The notes under the pieces are model-generated. The model had not been told where the DNA came from. It saw only the letters and a program-made list of their open reading frames with translations, and searched no databases. This document shows positions 18,050 through 28,425 of a stretch of 39,744 nucleotides of DNA, in pieces. Every line of letters starts with the position of its first letter. Position 1 is the first letter of the stretch. Origin of the DNA: Anaerolineales bacterium (lineage in GTDB: Bacteria > Chloroflexota > Anaerolineae > Anaerolineales > UBA6663). The stretch is from positions 1-39,744 of the forward strand of contig JAEURK010000138.1 of the NCBI GenBank assembly GCA_016789175.1, given 5' to 3'. Made by a program: the position numbers and the translations under genes.

Positions 18050-19135
18050 CTAGTCTCGATGCTCGCGCAGGAACTCGCGCGCCTTGCTATGGGTGAGGGT
18101 GCGCAGGGCCTTGAGGCGATCGGCCGGGGGCCGGGACCCGTCCTGGATCAGGCGGATGTAGCCGGTGGCGGTGTCGGTGTCGCGCAACATGTCGAGGAAA
18201 AGCGTGGCGCGCTCGCGCATGGCCTGTCCCTCGGAGCGTGCGGTCGGCGTCAGGAATTCGCTGATCACCGACTGCACCGTGCCGCCGCAGGAGTTGACGC
18301 AGTCGTACAGGTCGCGGGGGCCGTTGGGCACGCCGTTGACCAGCAGGGTCAGGTTGATCAGGAAGATCTTGATCAGCCCGCCGGCATGCAACAGATCCTC
18401 GCGGTAAGGGCGGCGCTCCAGGCTGCCGACGTACAGCATGTCGTTGATGTCGGCGTCGTGGAAGCTGGCCGGCAGGCGCAGACCCACAATCTTGTCGGGG
18501 CGCGAGATGTCGACCAGAAGCCCGGGCGTGATATCGGGATCGCGCAGGCTCAACTCGAACAGCGTGCGCTTGTAGTAAGCCCCAAATTGATGGCCGATCA
18601 CGGTCGTCAGCACCTCGACCTGATCCTCACGGGCCAGGGCCGCGAAGCCGAGCGACGGGTCGGCGACGACGATATAGGCGCTCACCAAATGATGCGCGGC
18701 ATCGTACACGGCCGAATAGGCGTCGACCGCCGGGTCCAGCCGGCGCCGCAGACCCAGCCAGAGCAAATCCAACTGATAGTCGCTCAGGCCGAGCAGGGCG
18801 CGGGCGCGATCCCGAAAGGCGACCTGCGCCTGGGCCGGGGTGACGGCCAGCGGCAGCAGCCCGGCCAGGTCGTCGCGTGGGATCCACTTGCCCAGGTCGT
18901 GGCTGAAGGTGCAGGCGTCGAGCAAAAGGCTGTCACGCCGTGACATCATGACCGGGGCGCCGGGTGGCGTCGCGCGCACCAGCTCGTTGTAGAACAGCCA
19001 GTGCGCCCGGTTCGAGACGTGTCGGAGATGGTCGAGTTGCTCGTACTGGTCGGGCCGCACCGAGAGGTAGGCGTTGGCTCGAGCCTGAACGGCCTCGACG
19101 AAGCCCAACAGCGGGTCAGGGGCGACGTCCATCAT
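18050..19135 (-). CDS. HD-domain-like protein of unknown function
   Basis: About 361 residues. Metal-binding residues of an HD phosphohydrolase are suggested in order: LDHLRHVSNRAHW (His36, His39, His45), then CTFSHDLGKWIP with the His79-Asp80 pair, then DAAHHLVSAY and VIGHQFGAYY. A Cys pair lies in YDCVNSCGG near the C-terminus. No TM or signal peptide is seen, so it is probably cytosolic. I do not recognise a named family. The start could be GTG at 19171 or ATG at 19135/19132. I choose 19135 because a TACAAT box lies 9 bases upstream, which would give a leaderless message. It stands behind rlmB on the same strand. Confidence 0.7.
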   Translation of the reverse strand: MMDVAPDPLLGFVEAVQARANAYLSVRPDQYEQLDHLRHVSNRAHWLFYNELVRATPPGAPVMMSRRDSLLLDACTFSHDLGKWIPRDDLAGLLPLAVTPAQAQVAFRDRARALLGLSDYQLDLLWLGLRRRLDPAVDAYSAVYDAAHHLVSAYIVVADPSLGFAALAREDQVEVLTTVIGHQFGAYYKRTLFELSLRDPDITPGLLVDISRPDKIVGLRLPASFHDADINDMLYVGSLERRPYREDLLHAGGLIKIFLINLTLLVNGVPNGPRDLYDCVNSCGGTVQSVISEFLTPTARSEGQAMRERATLFLDMLRDTDTATGYIRLIQDGSRPPADRLKALRTLTHSKAREFLREHRD

Positions 19136-19144
19136 GGCGGCGCG

Positions 19145-19150
19145 ATTGTA
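19145..19150 (-). promoter_or_regulatory. Candidate -10 box giving a near-leaderless message for the HD-like gene
   Basis: TACAAT on the minus strand, 9 bases before the ATG at 19135. No strong -35 is present. It argues against the GTG start at 19171, which would lie upstream of the promoter. Confidence 0.4.
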
Positions 19151-19238
19151 CTGCGTTTCATCTTCCGGCACAGTTGGGGCCGGTTGAAGGACCTAAAATC
19201 CATCGAAAAAGCGGAAATACGAACCGCGAAGACGCGGG

Positions 19239-19991
19239 TTACGTTCCGCGTTTGGGCCGGGCCGTCCGGGCGGCGTAAAGGGCGAGTGAAGCTGCCACGG
19301 CGGCATTCAACGATTGCACGTGCCCATACATGGGAAGATAAAGCAGGAAGTCGCAGCGGTCCCGCACCAGGCGCCGCAGACCGCTGCCCTCGTTGCCGAT
19401 CACCAACCCGAGCGGGCGATCGAGGTCGACCCGGTCGATCGGTTGGCTGTCAGGGGCCAGGTCGAGGCCCGCCAGCCAGACATCGCGCTGGCTCAGCCGC
19501 CGCATGGCCTCAGCCAGGTTGGGCACCTGGGCCACCTGCAAATGCTCCGCCCCGCCGGCCGCCGTGTTGACCACGGTCGGCGTGATTTCGCATCCCCGAC
19601 GCTCCTGGATGATCACGCCGTGCACGCCCATCGCGTCGGCCGTGCGCAAGATGGCGCCGACGTTGCGCGGATCCTGCACCAGGTCAAGCAGCAGGATCAG
19701 CGGCGCTTCACCGGCGCGCTCGGCGGCCGCAAAGATGTCGTCGAGCCCGACGTACGGGTAGGGTCCGACTTCGAGCACCAGGTTCTGGTGCCGTTCGCCG
19801 CGCACCAGAACGTTCACGGACTTCTTGTCGCTGTCGTCGATCCGGACGCCGCGGTTCTCGGCCTCGTCGATCAGATCCTGCGAGTCCTTCAGATCGGCGT
19901 CGCGGGCCACGATCAGGCGATACGGCCGGCGTCGACCGGCCCGTAAACACTCGCGGATCGCATTGCGTTTGAAGAGGAGGTCACGCGTCAT
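19239..19991 (-). CDS. rlmB: TrmH/SpoU family RNA 2'-O-methyltransferase, RlmB-like
   Basis: A 250-residue SPOUT methyltransferase; RlmB methylates G2251 of 23S rRNA with S-adenosylmethionine. The N-terminal substrate-binding domain (KRNAIRECLRAGRRRPYRLIVA) is followed by the knotted domain with motif 1 LDLVQDPRNVGAILRTADAMG (catalytic-type Asn and Arg), motif 2 LGLVIGNEGSGL and motif 3 YLPMYGHVQSLNAAVAASL. The Shine-Dalgarno AAGGAAG lies 5 bases before the ATG. It occurs downstream of cysS on the same strand, as in Firmicutes, but with two unrelated genes inserted between. The exact target nucleotide is inferred from family similarity. Confidence 0.9.
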   Translation of the reverse strand: MTRDLLFKRNAIRECLRAGRRRPYRLIVARDADLKDSQDLIDEAENRGVRIDDSDKKSVNVLVRGERHQNLVLEVGPYPYVGLDDIFAAAERAGEAPLILLLDLVQDPRNVGAILRTADAMGVHGVIIQERRGCEITPTVVNTAAGGAEHLQVAQVPNLAEAMRRLSQRDVWLAGLDLAPDSQPIDRVDLDRPLGLVIGNEGSGLRRLVRDRCDFLLYLPMYGHVQSLNAAVAASLALYAARTARPKRGT

Positions 19992-20148
19992 CGAGTCTTC
20001 CTTGCGTTCACAGGCGGGATCTCAGGGCGTCCGGGTTCGCGGCTTGACGGACCCGACAAACGAGCGCCGGATGCGAGAGCCGATGATCTTTGAGCGGAGC
20101 CGGGTCGGCATCAACCCGACAACGTCCGGTGACTGCGCCAGATCTGCC

Positions 20149-20176
20149 TTGGCGGCGCAGCAACCCCGAGTATAAC
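20149..20176 (+). promoter_or_regulatory. Candidate promoter of the beta-helix gene
   Basis: TTGGCG (20149-20154), a 16-bp spacer, TATAAC (20171-20176). Transcription would start about 100 nt before the ATG at 20282. The surrounding 19992-20281 region holds nothing else I can recognise. Confidence 0.45.
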
Positions 20177-20281
20177 CGCCGCTGTTTCGGCTCGCCGCGG
20201 GGAATAGACCGTGACTCCGTCCGGTTTTCCTCAGCGTTTTTTCGCATGGCCGGCACGGGCGTCTCCGCTTACCATGCCGGT

Positions 20282-22060
20282 ATGGCTAACTCAGTTGTAC
20301 GGTTCTTGCGTTCGGTCTTTCTCGGGGGAGTGCTGGTCGTGTCGGCCATGGAGCCGGCTACGGCCCGGGCAGCCGGAGTGGTCACCACCTGCACCGATTC
20401 CGGTCTGCGGGCCGCCGTCGCCACGGGCGGGTTGATCACGTTCGCTTGCGGCGGCCCGGCCACGATCGTGCTCGCCGGCCCGATCACGTTCACGCAGAAT
20501 ACGACCCTCGACGGCGGCGGCCTGATCACGCTTTCCGGCAACAACCTCACGGGATTGCTCGTCAGCAATAACAACCTCTCCATCACGCTCCGCGATCTGA
20601 CGCTGCGCGACGCGCGCAGCACCGATCAGGGCGCCGGATTCAAGGTCGGCTTTTACAACACCCTGACCATCGAGCGCGTGACATTTGTCAATCTCATTTC
20701 GACCCGCGATGCCAATGCCTGCGACGGCGGCGGGGCTTTGTTCATCGGCGGCGGCGGCACGGCCTCGATCCTCGACAGCGTGTTCAGCGGCAACCGCGCC
20801 AGCAATGGGGGCGCGATCAACAGCCTGCGTTCCGACCTGACCGTTCGCAACAGCACCTTTTCGGGCAATCAAGCGCTCCATACAGCCCACCTGGACGCCC
20901 AGGGCGATTGTGGCGGCGGCGGTGCCATCTACATCGACGGCGCCAACTCGTTTTCGAAGGCCAGCACATCGTTACTACGCGGCAACACCTTCACCGACAA
21001 CATCGCCAACAATCACGGCGGCGCGATCTTCATCGGCGTGTACGCCAACGAGTCGATCACGGTCGATGCGAGCGTGTTTCGAGGCAATCGCGCGACAGTG
21101 AACACGCAGGGCGCGGCCGGCACTGGGGGCGGCATCTGGTTCGGGCGCGGCAACCCCGGCCAGGCGACCCCGCCGCTGACACTGACCAACCTGTCATTTC
21201 TGGCCAATCACGCCGACACGCAAGGCGGGGCGCTCTGGGTCGACGCCTCGGCCACGTTGACGAACGTCACGTTTCACGCCAACGAGGCGATCAACCCGGC
21301 CTCTCTGGCGCCGGATGATTGGCGGCGGGGAAACGGCGGGGCATTGGCCGAGAGCCTGCTGGGTGGTGAACCGCCGGTCGCGCTGGTCAACGTGACGTTC
21401 GCCGGGAACCGCGCCGGTTTCAATGGGGGCGCGATTGCCGGCGACGCGCTCACCCTGCGCAACGTGCTCTTCAACGCCAACACCGGCGGCAACCCCTGGT
21501 TGATCCAACAACATTGCACGAACGCGGTGACCAATCAGGGCGGCACGTTTCAGTACCCGGATCGAAACCCCAACCCCAACTTCTGGAATGAGACCAATTG
21601 CGCCACGAACTTGACTGTGGCCGATCCCCGGCTGGGCCCGCTCACGGCCGATACGGTGCCCGGGCTGCTGCCGCTTTTCAGCAGCCCGGCGTTGAACGCC
21701 GGGGTCACGTGCCCGGTTAGCGATCAGCGCGGGCTGTCCCGGCCGCAGGGCGCCGGCTGCGATAGCGGCGCGGTGGAACTGGGTCTTTCGGTTGAGCCCC
21801 GCGCCTATGGGCCGGGCGACACGACCGTCATCGTGCGGGGCGCGGGTTTTGGCGGCGGCACGCACGTGACGTGGGATGGTCAGGCACGCGCGACCACCCT
21901 GATCGATGCCGGGACACTGCGCGCGACTTTGTTGGCAGGCGATGTGGCGACGCCGAGGACGGCCGCGGTCGGTGTGGAAAACAGCGGCGTCTGGTCGACT
22001 GTGCCGGTGGCCGTCTGGTCACAAATTCAACGCCTTTATCTGCCGGTCTTGCGCCGCTGA
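20282..22060 (+). CDS. Secreted parallel beta-helix protein with IPT/TIG domain
   Basis: A 592-residue exported protein. The start MANSVVRFLRSVFLGG begins a signal peptide with an Ala-rich cleavage region (ATARAAG, about residue 32). CTDSGLRAAVATGG and FACGGPATI are the usual opening of right-handed beta-helix proteins. The body has many GGA(I/L)-type turns (SNGGAINS, NHGGAIFIG, TQGGALWVD, FNGGAIAGD) spaced about 30-60 residues apart, as in polymorphic outer-membrane/Pmp-like repeats. DQRGLSRPQGAGCDSGAVEL matches the choice-of-anchor Q end. The last ~85 residues (VEPRAYGPGDTTVIVRGAGFGGGTHVTWDG) resemble an IPT/TIG domain. Its role is probably surface adhesion or polysaccharide binding; no catalytic site is evident. 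Confidence 0.82.
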   Translation: MANSVVRFLRSVFLGGVLVVSAMEPATARAAGVVTTCTDSGLRAAVATGGLITFACGGPATIVLAGPITFTQNTTLDGGGLITLSGNNLTGLLVSNNNLSITLRDLTLRDARSTDQGAGFKVGFYNTLTIERVTFVNLISTRDANACDGGGALFIGGGGTASILDSVFSGNRASNGGAINSLRSDLTVRNSTFSGNQALHTAHLDAQGDCGGGGAIYIDGANSFSKASTSLLRGNTFTDNIANNHGGAIFIGVYANESITVDASVFRGNRATVNTQGAAGTGGGIWFGRGNPGQATPPLTLTNLSFLANHADTQGGALWVDASATLTNVTFHANEAINPASLAPDDWRRGNGGALAESLLGGEPPVALVNVTFAGNRAGFNGGAIAGDALTLRNVLFNANTGGNPWLIQQHCTNAVTNQGGTFQYPDRNPNPNFWNETNCATNLTVADPRLGPLTADTVPGLLPLFSSPALNAGVTCPVSDQRGLSRPQGAGCDSGAVELGLSVEPRAYGPGDTTVIVRGAGFGGGTHVTWDGQARATTLIDAGTLRATLLAGDVATPRTAAVGVENSGVWSTVPVAVWSQIQRLYLPVLRR

Positions 22061-22075
22061 GGAGCGGCGGCGCAA
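22049..22075. terminator. Convergent terminator overlapping the beta-helix stop codon
   Basis: TTGCGCCGC (22049-22057) pairs with GCGGCGCAA (22067-22075). It spans the TGA of the plus-strand gene and ends 2 bases before the TAA of the minus-strand gene that stops at 22077. Confidence 0.6.
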
Positions 22076-22076
22076 C

Positions 22077-25000
22077 TTAAGGGGTCACGATCACATACTC
22101 GGCGCCGGTGTCGGTAGACACCCTGGCGCCGGTCGCCGGCTCGTATAGCCCGATCCGCAGTCGCACCGGTTCCGCATGGAGTGCCAGCACATGCTCGTCC
22201 ACGATGTACTCGCCGCCGACCCAGGAGGTCGTGGCGCGTGTGCCGCCGGCCGGCGGCGAGTCGCTCTGCCCGATGATGGTGTCATCTGAGGCCAGCCCAT
22301 GCACGAAAACCGTGAAGTCCTGGGTGTTTGTGCCCAAGGACCTCCAGACGAGCGTGACCTGATCGCCCGTCAACGACCATCCGACCAACTCCGCCACATC
22401 GCCGAACCGCGTACCGACGAAGTGCTCGAAGACCGGCGCTGCCTGGCTCCGCACCGGCTCGCGCACGTCGATTGCACCCAACGTGACGGCGGGCTCTGGG
22501 GTGGGCGTGTCACCGTCGAACAACACCATGCCCACGGTGTAGTGACCGCCTTGCAGTTCGGCCGGAATCCGAATCCGGAGCGGCGCCCGCAACGGACAAC
22601 CCGGTTGCCATTCCGTTGTGGGGTAATCGGCTCGGATCGGCGAAATAGTCCGCTCAGCCGCAACCGCCCCCGACCCATCATAGAGCCGCAACTGCGCTTT
22701 GAGATCCCGGGCTGGGGCTGCACGCGTTGACCAGTGGGCTGTGAATGACAGCGTGGCGCCGGCGTCGAGCGTCGGATCCACCCAGTCGACACCCAGCAGC
22801 GTGATCGGCCCGAAACCTGCGTCAAGGCGCTTGAGGGGTTTGAGGGTCGGCGCATCGCGTGGACAGGTCACCGTAACCGTGCCAACGGCGACCGGCGCTG
22901 CCAGTTGAAAGCCATCGACGCGTCGATAGACGGTCGTCATCAGCGCATATGTCCCCGGCGGTGTGCCGGGGTAAGGCGTCAGCGTGTGCTGATCGCGGCC
23001 ATACAGGTCGCTCGTCCAGCGTGAAGTCGGGAAGTCCGCCGGGTTGTGCGAGTCGGATTGCCCGAAGAAGTCGCCGTTAGCGTCGCGCAGGGTCAGTTGC
23101 ACGCTCAGGTCCTCGCCGGTCGGCTCCGGCATACGCCAGTACAACGCCACGGTCAGGGCTTGATCGGCCGCGATGGTCGTGGCGCTCTGCTCGATCCCGA
23201 TCAATGTCAAGCGATCAGCGAAAGAGAGCGCCAGAGGCGGCAATCCCTCCACGCCGCCGTCGCTCAGACGGGTATGCGCGAAAGGCGTGTCGAGTGTCTG
23301 GCCGGCCAGACGGAGCACGGTCAGACCGATCCCCAAAACGCCCAGCCCGACCGCGGGCCAGGGCATTGGGGGAGCTGGATCGGCCCGTTCCGGTTTCGGC
23401 GTGATGCGGCGGAGTCGCTCGGCGCCGAACAACGGCACGAGTCCGACTACGCCCAGCAGGCTCACCGCGGCGGCCGCCTGGCGTACCGGAGGCGTCCCAA
23501 ACGCCAACACGATCGTCGAGCGCCCCGTGGCGACCGGCAAGCTGATCAGGCCGGTCGGCGTTGTGGGCAAGAGTTCGACGGCAGCGCCGTTGACGGTGGC
23601 CTGCCAGCCGGGATAGTAAAACACGTTGAAGACCGCCGTGAAGGATTTCGGGCTCTCGATCACGACGACCTGCCGGGTGTAGCCGGCCTCCTGCGATAGG
23701 ACGCGCGCTTCGGCCGGGAGGGAGGCGGGATCCAATCGGTTCACCGGGGAGCCGACCGCGTAGGCGGCACGCAGGGTTTCGGGGTCCGGAAGGTCGGTCA
23801 CCCAAATCGGCAGATACTCACCGGCGGTGGTCGTGCCGATGGTGCCGGTCCGGCGCTCCCAGTCATGGATCTGGCTCAACGTGGGGTTGGCCGAGACCTG
23901 CGGATCCAGCCGCACGTAGGTCCAGGGGAGAGCGAACATGATCAGGCCGGCGGCGGCGACCGGGAGCTGCAGACTGCGACGCCAGGTGACAGCCGGAGCC
24001 CCATCCGGCGGGGCGCTCCGACCGGCCAGGAGCGCAAGCAGCAGGCTGGCCGGGCCGAGCAGGCGCACCGGGAATTGGATCAAACGCAGCCCCGGAACGT
24101 TATCCCAGGCCCAGACCGCGCTCGGAAGCGTCAGTGCTGCCAGCACCACCACGGCGCCGGCTGCTGCCCAGACCACGGCGCGCACGCGGCGGTCGCCTGC
24201 CCGCCACTGCGCCAGGGCGACGAAGGCCAGCGCGATTTGCGGCCAGCCCAGGGCACGCGGCACAAACACGCCGATCAGGTTCTTGTCGAAGGGCTGAGGC
24301 CAGGCAAACAACTCGGCGATCGACAGGAAGTGAAAGTGGTAGTCGAGCACCGGCGGGCTGTAGGCGCGCTCGATGTGAATGGCGTTGAACTCGAAGACCA
24401 CCGGCATCCAGAACCAGGCCGAGACGGCCAGGCCCAGGGTCAGCGCCCCCCCGCAGGCCAACAGCGCTCGCGCGCGCTCGGGGCGCGGCGCGGTCAGGGT
24501 CAGTACGGCGATCAGGCCGACGGCACATCCGCCGGCGAGGGCGGTCGACGGATTGTGGATATAGGGTAGGGCGCCGAACAGGGCCGCCGTCCGCGCGATG
24601 TTCGCCGCGCCAGGGGCGCTGTGAAGCTGCCAGATCGACCACAGCAGCCAGGGCAGCAACGCCAGCCCAAGCGACTCCGGTAAGGCCCCGCGTTGCAGCG
24701 ACATCAACACATAGGGGGCATAGGCATAAGCCAGAGCGGTCAGGGCTCCGCCCCGAGAACCGAAAAGCGCGCGCCCAAACACGAAGGCCCCGCCGGCGCC
24801 GATCAGGTCGGCCAGGGCGAAGGCTGTCAATGTGGCGTCGAGGAAGGAGAGTCCAAGCCGGTGCAAGGCGACGATCAGGTATTGCGCCCCGGGGCCGGCC
24901 ACGCTGAACAGCGGATAACCGAACCCGTACACCAGGTCGGCCGCCCATCGGGGATACCATTCGCCTTGCGTCAGGGCCCAATCGAGTTGGACAGCGCGAT

Positions 25001-25154
25001 AAACGTGGACGGCTTGATCCGGACCGCCGGGAAGGTCGGTCAGCCACCAGCGCGAAAGCGCCGGAAGGAGGAGAGCGCCCAAAACGAGCCCATGCCAGGG
25101 GATTACCCAACGCTCACCGGCAGGGCGATCGATCGTTGTGATCGGCGAAACCAC
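22077..25154 (-). CDS. PTPS-related (PF10131-type) GT-C-like membrane protein, copy 2
   Basis: A paralogue of the protein at 6399-9512, 1025 residues. The family hallmark PDQAVHVYRAVQLDWALTQG and GEWYPRWAADLVYGFGYPLF follows TM1, then about twelve TMs and a YfhO-like loop (FYYPGWQATVNGAAVEL). The outside C-terminal half has three tandem beta-sandwich modules opening DLSVQLTLRD, DLKAQLRLYD and DFTVFVHGLA, each followed by a Pro-x-x-x-W turn (TSRW, TTEW, TTSW). I start it at GTG 25154 because a TATAAT box lies 6 bases upstream, implying a leaderless message; the frame upstream runs into the cysS terminator hairpin. Its position between rlmB and cysS breaks an otherwise conserved gene order. Confidence 0.8.
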   Translation of the reverse strand: MVSPITTIDRPAGERWVIPWHGLVLGALLLPALSRWWLTDLPGGPDQAVHVYRAVQLDWALTQGEWYPRWAADLVYGFGYPLFSVAGPGAQYLIVALHRLGLSFLDATLTAFALADLIGAGGAFVFGRALFGSRGGALTALAYAYAPYVLMSLQRGALPESLGLALLPWLLWSIWQLHSAPGAANIARTAALFGALPYIHNPSTALAGGCAVGLIAVLTLTAPRPERARALLACGGALTLGLAVSAWFWMPVVFEFNAIHIERAYSPPVLDYHFHFLSIAELFAWPQPFDKNLIGVFVPRALGWPQIALAFVALAQWRAGDRRVRAVVWAAAGAVVVLAALTLPSAVWAWDNVPGLRLIQFPVRLLGPASLLLALLAGRSAPPDGAPAVTWRRSLQLPVAAAGLIMFALPWTYVRLDPQVSANPTLSQIHDWERRTGTIGTTTAGEYLPIWVTDLPDPETLRAAYAVGSPVNRLDPASLPAEARVLSQEAGYTRQVVVIESPKSFTAVFNVFYYPGWQATVNGAAVELLPTTPTGLISLPVATGRSTIVLAFGTPPVRQAAAAVSLLGVVGLVPLFGAERLRRITPKPERADPAPPMPWPAVGLGVLGIGLTVLRLAGQTLDTPFAHTRLSDGGVEGLPPLALSFADRLTLIGIEQSATTIAADQALTVALYWRMPEPTGEDLSVQLTLRDANGDFFGQSDSHNPADFPTSRWTSDLYGRDQHTLTPYPGTPPGTYALMTTVYRRVDGFQLAAPVAVGTVTVTCPRDAPTLKPLKRLDAGFGPITLLGVDWVDPTLDAGATLSFTAHWSTRAAPARDLKAQLRLYDGSGAVAAERTISPIRADYPTTEWQPGCPLRAPLRIRIPAELQGGHYTVGMVLFDGDTPTPEPAVTLGAIDVREPVRSQAAPVFEHFVGTRFGDVAELVGWSLTGDQVTLVWRSLGTNTQDFTVFVHGLASDDTIIGQSDSPPAGGTRATTSWVGGEYIVDEHVLALHAEPVRLRIGLYEPATGARVSTDTGAEYVIVTP

Positions 25155-25160
25155 GCCCAG

Positions 25161-25190
25161 ATTATAGCCAGCACGGTCGAAAGAATGCAA
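25161..25190 (-). promoter_or_regulatory. Promoter of the second PTPS-related gene
   Basis: On the minus strand TTGCAT (25185-25190), an 18-bp spacer, TATAAT (25161-25166). The GTG start follows 6 bases after the -10, so the message is probably leaderless. The -35 overlaps the last bases of the cysS terminator. Confidence 0.65.
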
Positions 25191-25218
25191 AACGCCACGG
25201 GACACCGTGGCGTTTTGC
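25187..25218 (-). terminator. Terminator of cysS
   Basis: Arms of 14 bp (GCAAAACGCCACGG, loop GACA, CCGTGGCGTTTTGC), 22 bases after the cysS stop. On the minus strand the 3' arm ends in CGTTTTGC followed by ATTCTTTC. Confidence 0.8.
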
Positions 25219-25240
25219 GCAAAGCAAAACTCGAGCGCAC

Positions 25241-26716
<1,476 letters not shown>

Positions 26717-26821
26717 GAGTGTTGGCTTTGTTTTTCTCGGCTTATCGCAGGCGATCCGGATCAGGCGCTGTCGCGCAGCTCCCTGGTCAGGCCCGCAGGT
26801 CGTTGCAGTGTCTTCGTCGGG

Positions 26822-27919
26822 TCAGCGCGAGTCGCGACCCGAACCGACCGACGTGGGTTCCAGTCGCGCAAACACCATTCGACCGGCCGTGGTCTGAAAG
26901 ATCTTGGTGACCACGACGTTGATCGACTGGTTCATCTGCCGGCGGCCGTCGTCGACGACCACCATCGTGCCGTCATCGAGGTAACCGACGCCCTGGCTCG
27001 GCTCCTTGCCGTCCTGGATGATCGTCACCCGCAGCGTCTCGCCCGGCAGGAAGACCACCTTGACGGCGTTGGCCAGCTCATTGACGTTCAGGACCTTGAC
27101 GCCCTGCAGCTGGGCGACGTGGTTGAGGTTGTAGTCGTTGGTGAGGACCGCACAGTTGAGCTTCTTGGCCAGCGTCACCAGCTTGTCGTCCACCTCGCGC
27201 ACGCCGGCCGGATCGGCGTCGGTGAACTTGACCGGCACGCCGCCCTCTTTTTGGAGCTGATTGAGCACCTCAAGCCCGCGGCGGCCGCGGTTGCGGCGCA
27301 GGCTGTCGGAGGAGTCGGCGATGTGCTGAAGCTCGCTCAGCACGAACTTCGGCACCAACAACGTGCCCAGGATGAAGCCCGTGCGCGCGATATCGGCGAT
27401 GCGCCCGTCGATGATCACGCTGGTGTCGACCAGCACACCGTTCTCGCGCTCCTTCTCCTTCTCCTTGTCCTTTTCCTTGGCTTCGACCGGCCGCCCGGGG
27501 AGCCGGTTGCGGAACAGGTTGATGATGTCCTTCTGGCGCATCACAAAGACCTGCACGCCCAGCCAGGAGAGGCCGATGGCGCTGACGAAGGGCAGGATGC
27601 CGCTGAACGGTTCCGGAAGGAGCGAGAGCGGGAAGGAGAGCAGCCCGGCGATGATCAGGCCGACGATCAGGCCGACCATCCCCATCAAGAGCACCGAGAT
27701 CGGCAGTTCGCTGACTCGGGCACGCACCCAGCGCAGGGGGCGGGTGGTCAGATATGGGGTGATGGTCAGGCCGGTCAGCGCTCCGACCGCCGCTACCGTG
27801 ACCGCCGTGAAGGTTGCGCCCGTGTTGATGTACGGGGCAAGCATCTCGCCGCCGAACCAACCCAGAACCGCAAAACCGACCATCCCCAAAATACGGACAC
27901 CAAACTCCACGCTGACCAT
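26822..27919 (-). CDS. Membrane-anchored PIN-TRAM domain protein (YacL-like nuclease)
   Basis: A 365-residue protein. The N-terminal ~135 residues hold four TMs. A Lys/Glu linker (KEKDKEKEKEREN) leads to a PIN nuclease domain with its acidic residues in place: NGVLVDTSVIIDG, FVLSELQHIAD, GVREVDDKLV and VLTNDYNLNHVA. A TRAM RNA-binding domain follows (PGETLRVTIIQDGKEPSQGV ... GTMVVVDDGRR). The family is found next to radA/disA in many bacteria and is thought to act on RNA at the membrane. The ATG is preceded by GGAGG with a spacing of 7. It has its own strong promoter and a leader of about 270 nt with a terminator-like hairpin. Confidence 0.92.
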   Translation of the reverse strand: MVSVEFGVRILGMVGFAVLGWFGGEMLAPYINTGATFTAVTVAAVGALTGLTITPYLTTRPLRWVRARVSELPISVLLMGMVGLIVGLIIAGLLSFPLSLLPEPFSGILPFVSAIGLSWLGVQVFVMRQKDIINLFRNRLPGRPVEAKEKDKEKEKERENGVLVDTSVIIDGRIADIARTGFILGTLLVPKFVLSELQHIADSSDSLRRNRGRRGLEVLNQLQKEGGVPVKFTDADPAGVREVDDKLVTLAKKLNCAVLTNDYNLNHVAQLQGVKVLNVNELANAVKVVFLPGETLRVTIIQDGKEPSQGVGYLDDGTMVVVDDGRRQMNQSINVVVTKIFQTTAGRMVFARLEPTSVGSGRDSR

Positions 27920-27947
27920 AATGAGACCTCCGCCCCGATTAACGCAA

Positions 27948-27988
27948 AACAGGCGAGCGCCCGGATGGATCATCCGCACTCACCTGTT
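27948..27988 (-). terminator. Terminator/attenuator-like hairpin in the PIN-TRAM leader
   Basis: On the minus strand AACAGGTGAGTGCGGATG pairs with CATCCGGGCGCTCGCCTGTT around a 3-nt loop: 18 pairs, two of them G-U, with a 2-nt bulge. It is followed by TTGCGTT. It lies only 28 bases before the PIN-TRAM start codon and about 200 nt into the leader, so it could attenuate transcription or mask the ribosome site region. Confidence 0.55.
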
Positions 27989-28199
27989 GTCGTTGTCACT
28001 GGCGCACTGCCGAAAACGATTGGGCAGGCTCACTGGCCTGGGCACAACCGCCGCCGTGGGGCGGGACCGAAGGATGATGAATGAATGAATCGGTCGTTTC
28101 AGCGGTGCCTGGTTCGTGACGGTGACATGTTGGCGGGTGTGAAAATGATGAAACCGGCTGCGACGCGAATAATGAATGAATGATCGCCGCGTTAGAAAG

Positions 28200-28228
28200 A
28201 TTTTAACACTGCGGCAACCCAGAGTCAA
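28200..28228 (-). promoter_or_regulatory. Sigma70-type promoter of the PIN-TRAM gene
   Basis: On the minus strand TTGACT (28223-28228), a 17-bp spacer, TAAAAT (28200-28205). This is one of the best promoter matches in the window. The start codon is at 27919, so the leader is about 270 nt long. It includes two ATTCATTCATT repeats (about 28169-28183 and 28076-28091). Confidence 0.8.
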
Positions 28229-28278
28229 TTTTATGACGGCTGATTGTACTCCCAGGCCGGTATTCTCACTGGAGACTT

Positions 28279-28318
28279 AGGATCCGCGTGCACGCGCACG
28301 TTGTTGACCGCGGATCCT
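28279..28318. repeat. 10-bp inverted repeat between radA and the PIN-TRAM promoter
   Basis: AGGATCCGCG (28279-28288) and CGCGGATCCT (28309-28318) are perfect complements around a 20-nt loop that itself contains GTGC/GCAC. There is no U tract. It may be a Rho-assisted 3' end of radA or a protein-binding dyad. Confidence 0.5.
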
Positions 28319-28425
28319 GGCCGCGAAGAGAGTAACCGGCGCGCCATTGTCGCGCCTGGTCCGCGCAACGGGCCGAATTCGCAGCAAAAACCAGGCTGAA
28401 AGACCGCGCCGGCCCGACCTCAATA

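Noticed and set aside
27980..28228. A possible 82-codon leader peptide in the PIN-TRAM leader
   Set aside because: Its only ATG lies inside the -35 region, upstream of the predicted transcription start. The Arg/His/Ser-rich product shows no regulatory codon run.
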